64,000 nucleotides of DNA from Phalacrocorax aristotelis (taxonomy: Eukaryota; Chordata; Aves; Suliformes; Phalacrocoracidae), in assembly GCF_949628215.1 (NCBI RefSeq), contig NC_134282.1:14178723-14242722 (forward strand). Direction: 5' to 3'. The position numbers and the translations under genes were made by a program. Positions 23,341 through 37,900 of this stretch are shown here, piece by piece (positions within the stretch are counted from its first letter, which is position 1; every line of letters starts with the position of its first letter). Under the pieces are notes generated by a model. The model was not told the DNA's origin, searched no databases, and was given only the letters and a program-made list of their open reading frames with translations.

Positions 23341-24884
23341 CTTTTCTGTCATTTTCTCCCCCCCCCCCCCTTTTTTTTTTTTTCCTTTCCTCAGTCGGTC
23401 TGTGTTGAGCAACGCCTTCAGAAACTTCATTATCTAAAAGGCAGACCTAGAGGGCTGGGACTTTGGGAATAGTTGCCTTTTATTCTGAAACTTTCTAAAC
23501 TTAAAGCAGGGTTGAACATGTCCTCAAATCTGCACCTTCCAGGAGGAAATGAATGATGTGCCAGACACTTCACTTCTAGTCAAAAAATATAAACCAAATG
23601 CTGTAAGGTTCGGAATTCTTTCTCAGGCCCGTTTTCCGTGCACATTTTACAGTCACAATGTAAAATGGTTACCTCAGAAGTTGATAAAAAACCCTACGCA
23701 GATGTTAGTGTATACCTCTTTCTGCATTTTATTTCAAGTAGATTTTACTAACAATTCATAGCAAAAAAACAGGGCAGCCACCCCAACAGGATACCTTTGC
23801 AGGTTGCAGGCCAAGCAAGCTCAAACAGCTCACACGTTAGAAAAAAACTTGGACTAGGTGTAATATTTCTGAAAGAAGAACTTCCCCCCCCCTCCCCCCC
23901 CCGCAAATAGGTATTATTTTGTGCTTAAAATTTCACCTTTCTTCCATTTTCTTGAATGGTGAAAATTAACACCCAAGTCAGCATGAAGCATTGTAACAGA
24001 GGGCGGTTACAGTGGAATTTTAGGTTTTAATTTATTGTACATTAAAAAAAATCCTAACAGAGCAAATGTAGTTTCTGCTTGGTGTCTGAAAGAACTATCA
24101 TCTAGGAAATACTCCCAAAAATATTCATCTGTTAGATAATGCAAGCGCTGAATAGAAATGTATTTCCACCAGCTCCGCAATATGAATCCAGCAATACTGT
24201 AAATACCATATGATTGGTAAATCAAGAATTTGCTAGTGCAATGGCAGCATCACAGCACGCAAGATGTTTTCTTCTATTTATAAAAACACATGTTTAATTA
24301 TTCAAGTCTGGGTATTTCTTGTCTTAACTTTATGCTTTACTGAAAGCTGTTGAACCCTTAGACTTTTGATTACTGGCATGTTTGGTTTAGGAAGTGGGTC
24401 TATAACATAGGCAGTTACAAACCTAATGCAAGTGTCTGTGTTTAAATCAAAATCATTATCTGTCATTCAGGTGAGTGAAGCAGGTTATTTGCTTACGGCA
24501 ATTTTAGTGTCAATCATATTTTTTGACCCGTTTAAATTTAGTTATTTTTTTGTATTTACCATTAGTTCTTGCAGTAGGACTTCCACTGAGGCGAATATCC
24601 CCAACATGAGCATTTAGAATTGTCTGGCTAATTTGTTTAAAATACTTGGGATATTTTTTAAAAAATAAAATAAAATATTTTTTTAATGCTGGATCAGTTT
24701 TCTGCTCTGGTATTTGTAGGATTTGTCTAGTCTGTGTGTTTCATCAATATACAGTGTGGTTCATGCTTCCACAGACATTTTTAATCATATAGCAAATTGT
24801 TGAATGTTCCTATAAGGAGCAATGGACAAAGGCTACCAGGAAGTGTAACTACATTAAACTGGCAAAATGCGTGAGGGCTGAAAT

Positions 24885-24970
24885 AAGGGACTGAATCAAA
24901 CCACACTGAAATCAATGGGAGACTCCTGTTGAGTTGGAACAGGCTTCAGGCACAGTATAAATGACTGTAC
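24885..24970. repeat. degraded old amniote repeat fragment
   Basis: Contains CTGAATCAAACCACACTGAAATCAATGGGAGACTCC-like wording (24892-24927) typical of an old dispersed amniote repeat with a TCAATGGGAG core. The family name is uncertain and the copy is short. Confidence 0.35.
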
Positions 24971-26659
24971 AGGTACAGCACTTTTAATCTCTTTCCAGTT
25001 TTGCTTTGGTTTACAGCACATTATTTACAGGTAACATTCTTGAGCTAGATTAAAATGTATTGATTTATGTCTGGCATGAAAAGATCTGTGTTTGGATGTC
25101 AGCACCGATAGGAAGGCTGGGCTGGTATTGCAGAGCTGATGGAAATAATATGCAAGGTTCACCTTATTCAAGCAATGATTGCTTTCAGGATATTTCTTAA
25201 ACTATTGTTATTTTAGATAAAGGTGTATTTTTGCATGAAAGCAACAACCATCTGAAAGATTTGGGCGGGTCCTTTCCAGTAAACCACTATTTTCAGCCAC
25301 ATGACTAAAAGTTGAAAATTGACCAGGTTACTAAATCAATATCCTTCTTTGCCAAGGAGTAACAGCAACGAGGGACCCCCTCCCCGCCCCCCCCCCCAAC
25401 CTTAGCAACACTGTTCTACAAATATCACTTCATAATTAATTTCCTGCTAATATTGGAATTTGACTGTGAAAATGCTGCTTTCTGCTAGGAGAATTCAGAT
25501 GCAGTAAACACTGCTACAGCAAATGGAGAATTTCTGTTGGGATATGCTATAAATGGGTTTTAGTGTGTTCCCACTGGAGCCATAAGTTTAGGATCAGATC
25601 CTGCTTAATATCATATTTCTCCTTCTCATGATACTCAGTGACTGTAGCAAAAAGCACAGCTATTTAAAAATAAAACAACACTCCTTAAAAAATATATGGA
25701 CTTGCTTATCTAGAAAATCTCAGTATCGCTGGAATTTTTAATTTTCTCTCCTCATCTGCAAAGGGCTTGGAGAATCCTTTACAAACGTAGCTTCATATTT
25801 AGATACTATCTCCTCTTAAGCTCTATTGTGTACCGAAGAATAGCACATTTAATTAAAAAATCCTAACAGCATAAAATTGTGCAGTGCTGTCAGTAGTTGC
25901 AGAGAAAGGGCCAAATTCTTCCTTTCTTAATCTGGCAAAATTCCCACTGACATCAGTGCTATGCTCTTTAGGAAGCTCGGACATGTATTTTAAGACCCCA
26001 CCAATTACAAGGAAATCGTTTTAGTCTTGCTGCAGTGTTTGTCTCCTGGCTGACAGTAGCCATCAGAAAGCTGCCTGCTCCTAGTTTTTCTGGTCATAAG
26101 TTAGGAAATGTGAAGATGAAATCCTAAATGTTTCAAAAAGCTGTAAACAACTCACTTCTGATCTGAAAGCTATGTGAGAATGATATGGCCGTCCTCTTCC
26201 AAGCAGGACTTTGAGTTAAACTATAGGAAAAGTTCTGAAGCCTTTTAACTTTTCCTCAGCCAAAGCTGTCATTAGTTAAAATATTATTTTTACCTGTAGA
26301 AGTACGATGAAAGGTCTTTACAATCCAGATCTGTTTATACTCTGTAGGTCTAGTAAAGAAACAGAATTTCCCCTCTGACAAGCCCAAATAAACAATGAGC
26401 CTATTTCAAGTTCCGCTCAATAAGTGTGTTAAATGCATAAAGTATTTTGAGTAAATGCCATGCAGCTGTTTGGTAGCTTGCAATTACTGCGGTATTGTGC
26501 CTGCCTGTGTTCTGTGTACTGCTATAAATCCTGCAAGTGGACACTGCTATTTCTGACACATCATGTTGGATTTTCTATAAGTCTACAGGTTTTGTTCCAA
26601 GTAGATGAAAATAATGAAACATTATAAATATTAGATAGTCTTGCTCCAGTGTGTGGTGC

Positions 26660-26681
26660 TGTAAATCTCTGGAGATTTACA
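26660..26681. repeat. 22-bp inverted repeat
   Basis: Ten-base perfect arms (TGTAAATCTC and GAGATTTACA) around a 2-base centre. Confidence 0.85.
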
Positions 26682-27029
26682 AAGAGACAGTGACAACATG
26701 AATGCAATTACACATGATACTATTTTATGAGCTAATTCTATAAAGCAGCGTCTTAGCTTTGCACTGACAATTTTTCATGGCAACTTTCGGAATGTCCCAT
26801 GGAACCTTTTAATAGATTAATTATTTGCTCATCCCAAAATAAATTCGCACGTGGCTAGAATTAAACAAAAGGCCCACCACTGCTTCAGGAGCAGTTTTGC
26901 CCGAGAAGGAATTCAGGATAGAACTGGTTATTTCAGGGCTCAGATTAAAATACTGAAATACAGTGATATCTGCCAGGAGGCTCTGCTCTGGCTGTGCACC
27001 GTGACCGAACGTGCCCTGCAAAGCCTTTG

Positions 27030-27045
27030 TACTGCCCTCTGGTCC
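27030..27045 (-). promoter_or_regulatory. candidate CTCF site
   Basis: On the minus strand the sequence reads GGACCAGAGGGCAGTA, matching the CTCF core CCAGNGGGCANTA well. It is in the same orientation as the candidate at 15528. Occupancy is unknown. Confidence 0.35.
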
Positions 27046-30000
27046 GTAGAGGTTCTAGGCTGGTGAAGGAGAAATATTTCCTCTCTGAACCTTAGTTCAA
27101 CAGGTGACTTTGAAATGACCTGTGAATTCTTCTACTTTTGTCGAGCTGAGATCAATAGCTAGCGTGGTTCTAGGAAAATACATGTAGGTATTTTCTCAAG
27201 GCATGTTAATTTCAAAAATAAGACTTCAAAAAACACTTGTAGTGTTAGAGGATTCAAAGAGTTCTCAGAAAAACACAGCTTTGGAATTGTTATAGCAGCT
27301 GTTATAATCTATTATGTAAATCATCTGGGAATTAAAACAAAATATTTTGTAAGATAGTTTTTTTCAAATAATAAATATGCTATCATTTAGACTTAATGTT
27401 TTTGCAGAGGTGTTATTGTTATCTGATGAAAGTAAAACCTTAGAGTACTCCTTATTTTGACTGATGAGGATTTCATATTTATTTATAGCTGTGCCAATGA
27501 TAACACCCCTGTATCTGTTCAAGAGAACATATGTTTCTCAAAATTGGGTGTTGGAACTTGGTATGTTGATCCATACCGCGTTATGTTTGTCTTCTAGGTG
27601 TCACCTAGATATTGTCCCCAAATTTAATCAGAGATACTGAAAGATAAAATATGTGAAAACCCGCCCCCCCCCCCCAGCCATAAGTGTCTTTGGTCAGATT
27701 ATTATTTACTTTAATGTTCACTTATATCACCATAAGCCTCTCTGCAGATACTTGGTGGTTACTCTTCATTGCCTGAGTGCTGTAAACTGGCTTTTATAAA
27801 AACAAGAATCAGGCCCTTTAATTAATTTCTGCTCTTCTGTATGGGGTATTCGTTGCTGCTGGTGCAACCTGTTAGTTCACCAGCCTGGTGGCTACAGTAC
27901 AGTATGAATTCACTAATGACTGGGATGCATACTGCAGATTACCACATTTTGCAAATTAGTGAGTAATCAAACAAATACCATAAAAATCAAGGATACTGCA
28001 TAATGAAATATACTTTATACATTTATTTTTACAACCATATATTAGTTTTAATTATTTGTGTTAATATTTCATCGGGTGCTAGCACATGGAGCTATGGAAT
28101 GTGTTTTTTTAAAAAATTATGTTTTAGTAACCAAAGTCCCCATTGTAGCACTCTGATATTCAGTCCTCTGTGAAAAGATGGGTGAGTGCTTCTTTCTTGA
28201 GTGGGGGGCCTAATTTCAGAGATAATCCCTAAGAAGGCCCTACAGTCCTTGGGGCCAGCCTGGTCCATCCTGGTGGAGATGCTGGGGAGGAGTGGCTGTC
28301 GCCTTGGGAAGCTTGCTGCAGCTGGGGTGGCTGCTTGCCTGTGTTGGCTTCCAAAGAGCCGATGAAGAGAAAGAAACTCATTCCAGGCAGGGTAGAGCAG
28401 GAGCCTGACTTGGGTGCTCTTAACCATTCACTGGAGGAAATATCTCACTCCTCCTCCTTCACTGCCCTCCTTCCTCCTTTCCTGGTCCAGAAAGTAAGCC
28501 TAGAGCATGAATAACACCAAACTCTATCTTCTACCCATCTTATTTCTGGTGTAATGTGTAGTAATGAATCAGGGAGTGAAAGCGTCTCTACTAGGTGGCT
28601 GTTGCCTGCAAGGAGGGCAGCGTTTGCTGCCCTGGGTTCCACTCTGAGACGACCACCTCCAGTGCCAGTTACTGCTTGCTGCCCAGCTGGGCAGAAATCA
28701 TTTGTTTCATGTCTGTGGGATGAACTTCTGTCACTCCTGAGCTCGGTTAGGACCTCTGATATGGAAAAGGACATCCCCTCAGAGTCTTAATTTCTTGTCA
28801 TTCCTTTAAGAAATGTACTGGTTTTTAAAAGTGTGTAAATATTGTGTATGTATAAAACCTATGTGCAATGTGCGTGTTCTTTATTTTTTTCTCGCTGTAC
28901 ATTTACTTTTCTCTTCAATATGCTAGCTTGTCATCTGGCAGTTCCATAAACTTTCAGTTGTTAAAACCAATTATCTTTTTTCCTTATATTTTAAGTTTGA
29001 TCCATGAATGGCCTGTCAAAAGTTTTATATTATTGTAAACTGAAATTTGGATGGTAGCAGCGGCAGGCCACTAACCATAATTGTGTTGCTGTTACCACTG
29101 TAACAAATTTGTGTCATTTAGCTATTTTAAAGCTTGGGAAGTGCATAAAGGCAAATGCAGTACTGACGAATATTTGTTATGCTGCTGTGGGATCTTAGGT
29201 TTAACCATGTTTACACCAATGCTGCAAAACTGTCCTAAAACTTAGCAGAAAATGGGGGAGACAGTGAAAAATCTTGCTGGAAAAAATATTTATGACCGGA
29301 AGATACTTATTTATATCATTTTAATAGTAACAGTGTTTGGGACAGTCTTTATGCAAAGAATGGAGCAGGAGACAGACGCTTGGTCTGACCTTAAGTCAGT
29401 GCACCAGTGTTTGACAAGATGCTAAGCACCATGTGAGGCACACAGATTTTCCTCATTTGACAGTATTCAACTGATTGCAGGTTTATGCCCCAAATACCTG
29501 TGTTTCTTGGTGACCTTATTAGAGAAAGGAAAGTTTTAGCCCCCTCATAGTCTCAGTGGGAGCAGGCCTGTTCCATTGTCACAGGGCAATGAAGGCTGTG
29601 TCCTTCACTGCTTATGAGGCTCATGGGGTATTATTAACCTACTTGAAACATGATTTTAATATGTATAAAACATCTAACAATTTCAATTTATTGGCAGGTC
29701 ATTGTATTTTTTCATTATTTTTTAAAAGATAGAATTCAATATAGGGAATAGAAAATTGATAGGCGTGACTCCTTTACATCATAATTGTCTTTTTGAAATA
29801 GTCATAATCTAGAAAATATTTTTTTTTACTCATGTTGATGATATAGTATGGATTGGAAACCTGAGATAATGAATTATGTTTTGGATAATTACATTCTTAG
29901 AGGCATAGTAGCCAGAATTTGTCACATACGGAGGACCAGTGTTAGAATGGTTCTTGATGTTTTTTAATTTTTGGCTTAGTGAGAACTGCAGTTATCTAAC

Positions 30001-32534
30001 AACCAGTGAGTCACTACTAATGGTTGAGTATGAACCATAAAGAAATTGTGAAGTGTAGCAATAAAAAGAGCACTTTCTTAATGTGCTGAGTCTGGCTGTC
30101 CGTCAGAGCAGCTGGGAACAAACTGGTCTGGTCAGACTTAACCCTTTGGCGTCAATGCACTTCTGTCAAGAATGACTAAAGTGGAATCATTTGGGAGGCT
30201 TAAGTGGGGGCTAAATAGAGCCCAGATCAAATCATGACTCCTGCAAAAAAAAAACAAGCTGACTTTCACCCATTCAAACCTAGCTAATGGTTGTGCTTTT
30301 TTCCTTGGCCAGTGAGTATGTGCAAAATATGACTATTTCTAAATAAGAAAACCTATCGCTCAAGGTCATAAAGTATATGTGCCGAAGACAAAAGGATATT
30401 AATTTGACCATAATTTGTGTGAGGGCTTTCAACAAGGCAGTGGAATGCATATTTTTAAGATTTTTTTCTCTAGTAATTTAATTTCTCAGGAAATGCTGCC
30501 ATTAATATTTTATTTTAAGCACTGGGGTGCAAATGGTATTACCCATGCTTCTCTTTACTCCTGACAGTACGCTTGACACCAAACACTTGTTCCAGTAGCA
30601 TATTTGTCCCCTGGTAAACACAAAGTCTTTTTTTTTTTCTTTTTCATTCTTTTTTTTTTTTTCACAGTGTCCCTTACTTATAGAAAGCACCAATGTTTAG
30701 AAAGGCAGGAAAAATAACGAGATGGGGGGACATATGAAAAACTGTGATTTTTCCAAGTGAAATTAGAAACAGGGTCTCTTTAACATGGAAATTTGATTTC
30801 TTTACAATTTGAGGACTCATTTCTGCAACTGTCACATATGTAAAATTTTCAGTGAAGTCAAAGAGGCCTTTGAATACAAAGAAACAGCACAATCAAGCTC
30901 TGAATATATATATATTCCATATGCCTTTCTCTCTCTCCCAGTGATGTACATGTTATAGTAATTTCATCCAGATAAAACTGTCATCATTTTAATTTTTACA
31001 GTCCTTAAACTGTTTAAAAAAAGATAAAATTAATAAAAACAATTTCTGAGAAGAACAACTCATCTTTGTGAGAGCATTTAATTAGCATCTCCCTTTTTTA
31101 TTTTAAACTGAAATGTGAAATATTGCATTGTCAGGACATCCTTGAATGATATCCTAGATGTATTGTTTGTTTGGAATGGCTTGAAATCACACAACTTTAC
31201 TGAATTATAACCAGATAAATATATCTAAGCCTGAGGGCAGGAAGTCCTGGCAGCTGAGACGTGGGGAACATACAGTTTGTCCATACTAGATTCTTCTGTT
31301 CCCTTTTACTAATAAATCTATAAGAAAGCTTTGTTTTCACTCTCTGCATGATAAATAAAGTCTCTGTCTATGGTGCCATATTAGTGCTTAGTACTGATGC
31401 TTGTAACTCCACCTATTCTCATGGAGAGATGAGACCTCTGTGAACCAAACCTCATCAGGTCAGGTTTTGTTTGGGTTGGTGCCTATTCCGAAGCAGGGAA
31501 AATATCGCATATCACAAGTATTATGGGATTGATGAATCACACCTCAGCTTCATAAGGTCATCTGCAACAGTTATATGAGCTGCCAGACCACCCACCTCAA
31601 TTTTTGATTTTCCAGAGTCTCTAGTTTTATTTTCTATTTACCCATTCTAAAACCTTCCACGCCCCGCCGCCATCTCCCTTGTACAAATCAGTTGAGAGGA
31701 GACCGTAAAAAAGTCAAGGTATCACCCTCTGCATGTTCGTACAACTCTCTGTTCTGTTGAACCTTTTGGTAAACAATTTTTCTTGCATGACAGAGCATGT
31801 GCTGTGTGGCAGACATTTTTATGAGGTAGCCTAAGACAGGGCTAATCACATCACCGTGTCTCAGGTTTTGACCTTATCACTGTTGTGCACTGAGCCTAAA
31901 AATTGGACACTGGCAACCACATCGCAGGAAAATAAATGGGAAATGACATTTTAGTTAAAAAGAATAAGTGGATTTTATTTTATTGAAACATAAGGTCATA
32001 TGACTTTTATTTATTGTTCTTGCATGAGTATAATTAAATAGCTGCCATGTTGCCATGTCAAGTGATAAAAAAACCCGGAGTGATTTCACTTGCCAGGACC
32101 CAATTCATGGTTCTGCAGCTGTTTTACATTCAGGCCCTTTAACGGAGCCAGTGGAAACTCTACCTGGAAAGCAATGAGAGAATAATATTCCTATGTGAAA
32201 CATCATTTATAACAGCTGTAATAAAGCAGGCTAAATCATACCTCTGCCATTTAAAATCATAAATAGTTTGTTAGCTTTTAAAAGCAGCATTTGTCCTTTT
32301 GAAATCTTTTGATGTCAGTCTCTGTTAAGAGAAGTCTAAGTAGACCTCCTCTGTACAGTGGTTTGATTAAGAAAAGAACATTACAAAGTCTTCAATACAT
32401 ATATAAAGAAAAGTAGTATATAAATGTGAGCCTGGTAATTTATTATTGGTATCAGAAACAGCAGAATTTGTTGATACAATCATCATTGTTTCCAAAGGAT
32501 GTAATAATATAAGCTATTCTTATTTGATTACCTG

Positions 32535-32572
32535 CATATATATATTTTATATATATGTATATATATGTGTAC
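32535..32572. repeat. (TA)n / TATATG simple repeat
   Basis: Interrupted TA and ATATGT repeats. Simple sequence only. Confidence 0.8.
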
Positions 32573-34020
32573 GCATGCAGATTGGTGACATAATCTTTAA
32601 CAGCCTGTGTCTAAGAACATAAATTTTCACTGATGCACTAAACCTCTTATTTCATAGATATATTGGTGCCTTTTACAGTTATAGCCTGACTGTACAAAAT
32701 GAGAGGCAAACTGACAGTACTAGTAAGGGTCTTTCTTAACACAAAGTAGAAATAGTTCCTGAAAATTCAGAAACAACAACATGTACTACTGCAGATTGGA
32801 AAACAACAGTTACTTGCAAAATGCCAGGCTGCAGAGAGGCATGTGGTTTGGAGGGCAAATTGTCCACAGCTTTCAGTGTAAAACCATTTAAACCCAACAT
32901 AACACCAGGCAGCCAAATCCGATCCATATGTGTGTGACCTGCAGTGCCCTGGGAAACCTACAAACTGTGGCCAATGCTGGGGCGCTTCCGTGAGATGTTG
33001 AGGAAAAGAAGGAAACTCACTTTAAGGAGAAATGGCCGCACTGTTGTGTGTTTCCTGATTAAACTCTGACTCCAGTGAAAAATTCTCAGCCCATTCATCC
33101 CTTTGTATTTTTTTCACACCACTGACCTCTGGCACAGAGCTCCCCACAGCCCGGACATCCAGCACCCACCACGCCCTTCCACCGGGTCCCTGCGTCAGCC
33201 CTGGGGCATGCTGGTTCCCGGGGTTGCCCAGGCGTCTTTTGCCCATCCCTGCTTCAGCAGCTGCCTGGACACCCACTGCTGAGAGGGGGCTTGCGAAGGG
33301 ACCTCCAGTTAAAGACGGAGGCTGTTTCTGGTTGGGAGAAATGAGAGGACAAGACTTCTCCCAGCACCTGCCGATCAATCAGATTGAACACACAGACCAG
33401 TGGCCAGCCCTGGAAACGCTCAACCATCATTTACACTAACACAGTTATCATCCCCTGACGTTGTTTGAGAGAAGGAGGTCCCAGATGTTACCTGCTTAAT
33501 AATTATCCCATTTCCCAAGGACAAAGCTCCCCGCAGCTCCTGCACCGAGGGCCGGGTGGACACGTATGGCAGCTCCTCAGAGATGTGCTTTGCCACTGGC
33601 AGCTGACAGAGCACATTGAAATGGCTGTGCCTTATGTCCCCACCTCCAAGAAGGACAATTGTATTAAGGGTTGATTTTTTTTTTCCAGTTTTTTATTTGG
33701 TGAAATAGAATAGGAGACCCACAGTGCTCTAAAACAAATCTAGACATAATTTTGCTGCCCTTCCTTTTGGTTGTTTTGATGCCACCAGTCATAAAGCAGA
33801 GATAAATGATTTGGTCTGAATTTGTAGCCCATGACAGGTGATTTCAGATGTTTGGGACAGAGCCTGCCATGTCTGCTGCGTGCACAGGGAGAGGATCGCT
33901 CGTCAGGGTGATGGGTTGCAGTGGTACAAGGATGCACATAACAACCTGGGGGCAATGCTAACATTTCCTCTTAGCTGTAAGTTTTTTGTGTCCAATGTAA
34001 CAAAGAGATAGATGACCTCT

Positions 34021-34120
34021 AGAGCCTAACTCTCATCTCACACACTTGACATGGATATTAAATACACTGTAATTGACCTCTCCTGATTTATAGCAGTGTA
34101 ACTGGACTCAGATTCATTCT
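34021..34120. repeat. degraded copy of an old amniote palindromic repeat
   Basis: The sequence runs through TCTCATCTCACACACTTGAC, then AATTGACCTCTCCTGATTTATAGCAGTGTAACTGG, then CAGATTC (34030-34117). I recognise this as a worn copy of a dispersed repeat common in reptile and bird genomes, built around 'ATTGACTTCTCCTGATTTA...GTGTAACTG'. The family name is not certain. Confidence 0.4.
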
Positions 34121-34659
34121 GAATTGGACAAGCTTATCCACAGCTTCCAGATGTTGACAGTGCAGTTGGTCCCTATGTGGAAAGAGAGAGAGGTGTTTCT
34201 TCAAGCCCATATTTGATTTCCATGCTCCAATCCTTGTTTTAACTTTGCCCACATGCTGCTATGTCATGGTGATAATTGGACATTTTGGTTTCTTGAGTCA
34301 TATGTAGAATCTGCACCCAACTCATTGACATTTGAATGAAAAAGATGCTGGGAAAAAGAGGGTGAATACTTCATGGCAAGTGTTGCAAATAATTGGTCTT
34401 AAGTAAAAATATATGGAGGAATCAGAAAAACTGCTATTAAATACACCTTTGCTGTCTGCAACAGAATACAAGACAGATTTACAATGTTAATTATTTCCAC
34501 CAGCTTTGAGCCTGAAATATGAATATGTCAGGTATTTAAATACTAATTTACTTTAAAAAAATCTCTACTTTATTAAAATATCATTATGCATATTGGAAAG
34601 TTAAAAGTTAAAGCTATATAGCTGCTGAGGTAAAATTCACATTTATTGTCCACTGAATG

Positions 34660-34900
34660 TGATGGAAATTGAATTTGTCAGGAAGCTGATTGATATCTAG
34701 AAGTGTTTTGTTTTCAGTGACTGGCACTGCCGAGTTACAACCATCTATCATCTAACAGGTAATTAGTCAGATTTCTCATCATGAGCCTTCAATCCTGCTG
34801 TTTTATTATTGAAATACCACAAACCAGTAGGCATCTGAATGCAGATAAAGTTCTCTGTCATGGTCTTAAGGACAAAGACAACATTTTGCAACTCAGCTGC
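34660..34900. promoter_or_regulatory. candidate distal enhancer
   Basis: Single-copy block with AGCTGATTGATATCTAG, CAGGTAATTAGTCAGA (homeodomain core TAATTA), ATCATGAGCC and CAGATAAAG words. No repeat or open frame. Function is guessed from motif content and position in the ZIC1 desert. Confidence 0.25.
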
Positions 34901-37900
34901 AGTAAGTTTGAATAAAAGTCACTGAAATGTGAGGCATGATGTTAATATATATGGGAAAAAGAGATCTTGGAAAACAACATCAGTCTCGACTATTTTTCTG
35001 AAAAAAAAACATTTAGTATTAAAGTCCTTAGTCTTGCAGTCTACATGTAGAGAAATATCTCCCTCTACAGAAGGAGGTTGGCTGAGGCTGTTTGGACTTT
35101 AGGAGAATAAGGTGGAAATCAGGGTCTCTCAGAAGCACCTTGTACCTGTCCCTCCTTTTTGGTGGCAGATGTCAGCTCCGCCCTTGCAGGAGCCCCAGGT
35201 TCTTCCTGGTCCTTCCCAGAGAAGCCAGTTTTGCTCCTGCATACGTCGGGGTAGCTCTTATCTGTCTTGAAAGAAAGGAAGGCACAACTCGCTGTGTTTG
35301 TCCCTGTTCGAAAGTGAACGAGAGTGAAGTTTGGGATTCAGGCCACAGCTGGCCCCAAGAGTCCATGTTTAAATAAAAATAGCTTTGTTGGGAGGTTTTT
35401 GTAAACTCTTCACATATGGTTGAGTGTGCGTTTGAACCACTAGCAGGCTTTAATAAAAGGATAAAATAAAATAGTTGATAACACAGTTACCTACACAACT
35501 GTGATAAAACTGCTGTATTTTTACACACCCCTCCTCTTCTTCCCTTGTCTCTTTGAAGTGTTCACTTTAGGTGATATAACAGCACAGTTGAACAACAATT
35601 ACTAGGTAAGGATATAAAAAAGTAAAAATAAACTGTTACTAGAGCTTCAGGAAAATAAGCAAGATGAACTGATTACACTGCTAAAAGTGTTACACTCCAG
35701 ATTCTAACTCTGTACTCAATGTCTACAAGGAAATTGAAAATGTGTTGCTGCTCACCCTTAAAATATTGCTTTTGTAACAGAATGCAACTGCATGAACTAA
35801 TATTAGTAAAAGCTTATTTAATGTTCAGATTTGGGACTAATTGATCTAATCCAGCTGCACAACTCACACATAGCTGTGATGCCAGCAGTCTGGGTGGCTT
35901 CAGGAAGTTAAATCTAATTTTTTAAGCTTAATTCTAATGCAAAAAAAAAAAAAAGTTTTTGTTGGAAGTTTGGGTTCATAATATCCCAGCCCTCCATAAT
36001 GTCAAGACACAACAGCCTTTAGTTCTTAATGAGTCATAAATGTGGTACTTTTCTAGAGAACTTCCACTGTTGAAAATGTGAGTTTTTGTACACTTTGGTA
36101 ATCCTGAGTTAGAAATGATAATTCACCATAACTGACAAAGTGTTCTTAGTTTATGCAACACACCAAAAAATAATTGCTAAGCAAGTTAGCTAACCGTTCT
36201 AAAAACTGTTTTGATCCAAAATGTGAAAACATTTCTAGAATGAATAAACTGTCCATTTGGTATCACATGTTTAATGAGTTAAAAAATTTTACCATAGTAG
36301 GATTTAAATCACAGTGTACATTATAGGAAAACGTATATGTGAATATTGTGTTACGGTATTTAATTTGCAGTTGTTCCTTAAGATTATTTTGTGTTGCAAG
36401 GCCAAGTAATTTTGAATTATGAGTTTGTTGCATATGCTTGAGCTGACATTGTCACATCTGAGCAAGAGGCTGAGACATGATTAACAGTGAAAGAGAGGAG
36501 TGTATATTAAAAAGACAGCTGAAATGGGAAGGAAGGTAGCTCTTGTTCCATGGACTGAGTTTGGCATGGAGGAGGATCAAAACTTGGGAGTTCTGAATAA
36601 CCCCAAACTTTCGGGCAGAGTGAAATGGAATTTACACTTTGTGGCTGCGACACATCTTTCAAGTAAATGTTCCCTGCAGAGAGGATCAAATAACCCCTTG
36701 ATGGAAAATGCAAATATAAACCCAACCATGAGCCACAGCTTTTCTTTACTCTCCTTCAGTGCAAGAGGTCTGTTTTACATGGAATTTGGATAGCTTGTGT
36801 GCTTGGGCAAACTTACCCTGTCAAGCTGTTTGTTAACAAATCGCTTATTTCTTGTGCAGTTATTCTACAGTCCAGCCCTTACAATCCATCTGGCAACAAG
36901 GACAGACTCCTGTCTTGAGAAGATGCACTGAAAAGAATGTGTAGATAAAGATCAGGAGTCATACATGAAATCAGGGTAATTGACAAAAAAACCCCAAACT
37001 GGCAGAACATAAGGTGACTGTCAAAGCAGGGCGTAGCATATTAGCAGTAATAAATAACCCAGAAATCTCACTTCATGGAAACAAACCACTGTAAACACTG
37101 AAGACAGCCAATGATAAACACTAATTAGATATAACTGCATTTTCAAAATGATTTAATGGATAGGAGAACCATTCTCTGGCACTGTCCTCCTGGACACCTG
37201 GGCTGAGGCAGTCAGCTCACCCCTTACTCCCCCAGGCTTTGCAAAATGCTAGTGAGGAGCCAGGGGCCAGATCAGGGAAACAAGAAGAAAACCCCTTCTC
37301 AGGCATGGCAGACCTTGGAGGCTCACATCTTACTCCAAAGGTGGCTTTCCTGTAGGTTCACCCAGGGTCCTTTCTTGCACAGAGCCAATGTACCTCATGG
37401 TCCATTCAAGTGCTGTATATGGAGAGTCTGGCTGCTTCAGGAACACGGCTGCGGCACTGGCAGGGGGTGCTGGGCCATGGAGCAATAGCAAAAGTTGGGA
37501 TTTCTCTAGGTAATTACAGATTATCAGGGTTTTTGCAAGGACATTTCTAAGAGATAGGCCACAGGCTATGTCAGGGTTGTTGAACACTTGTCTGCAAAAG
37601 CGAGTTAGTCGCTGTCAATGCAGCGAGCTAGTCATGGGTTGAGACACTTGTGCTTCAACATGTACCTCTGCTACTTTCAAGCAGCTGGACAAGCTGCTGA
37701 TGTGATTGCTGGCTCTGGCATTTTGGCATTAGCCTGTTATAATTTAAACTAATTGATACTGCTTCTGGCTGTGCCTGTTCTTTCCATGAGCAGTTAGCAG
37801 TTTGAGATCCAACGTATCAGCATCTTTATTCTTGTTTTACTTTTCTATCTCCCATCAAGCAAGCACCTAGATGAGGGCAGGAGACCACAACTGGCCCTTA

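Noticed and set aside
28092..28774. two minus-strand frames of 109-111 codons with high Arg/Ser/Leu
   Set aside because: No domain, no promoter or poly(A) context, and comparable frames are present on the opposite strand.
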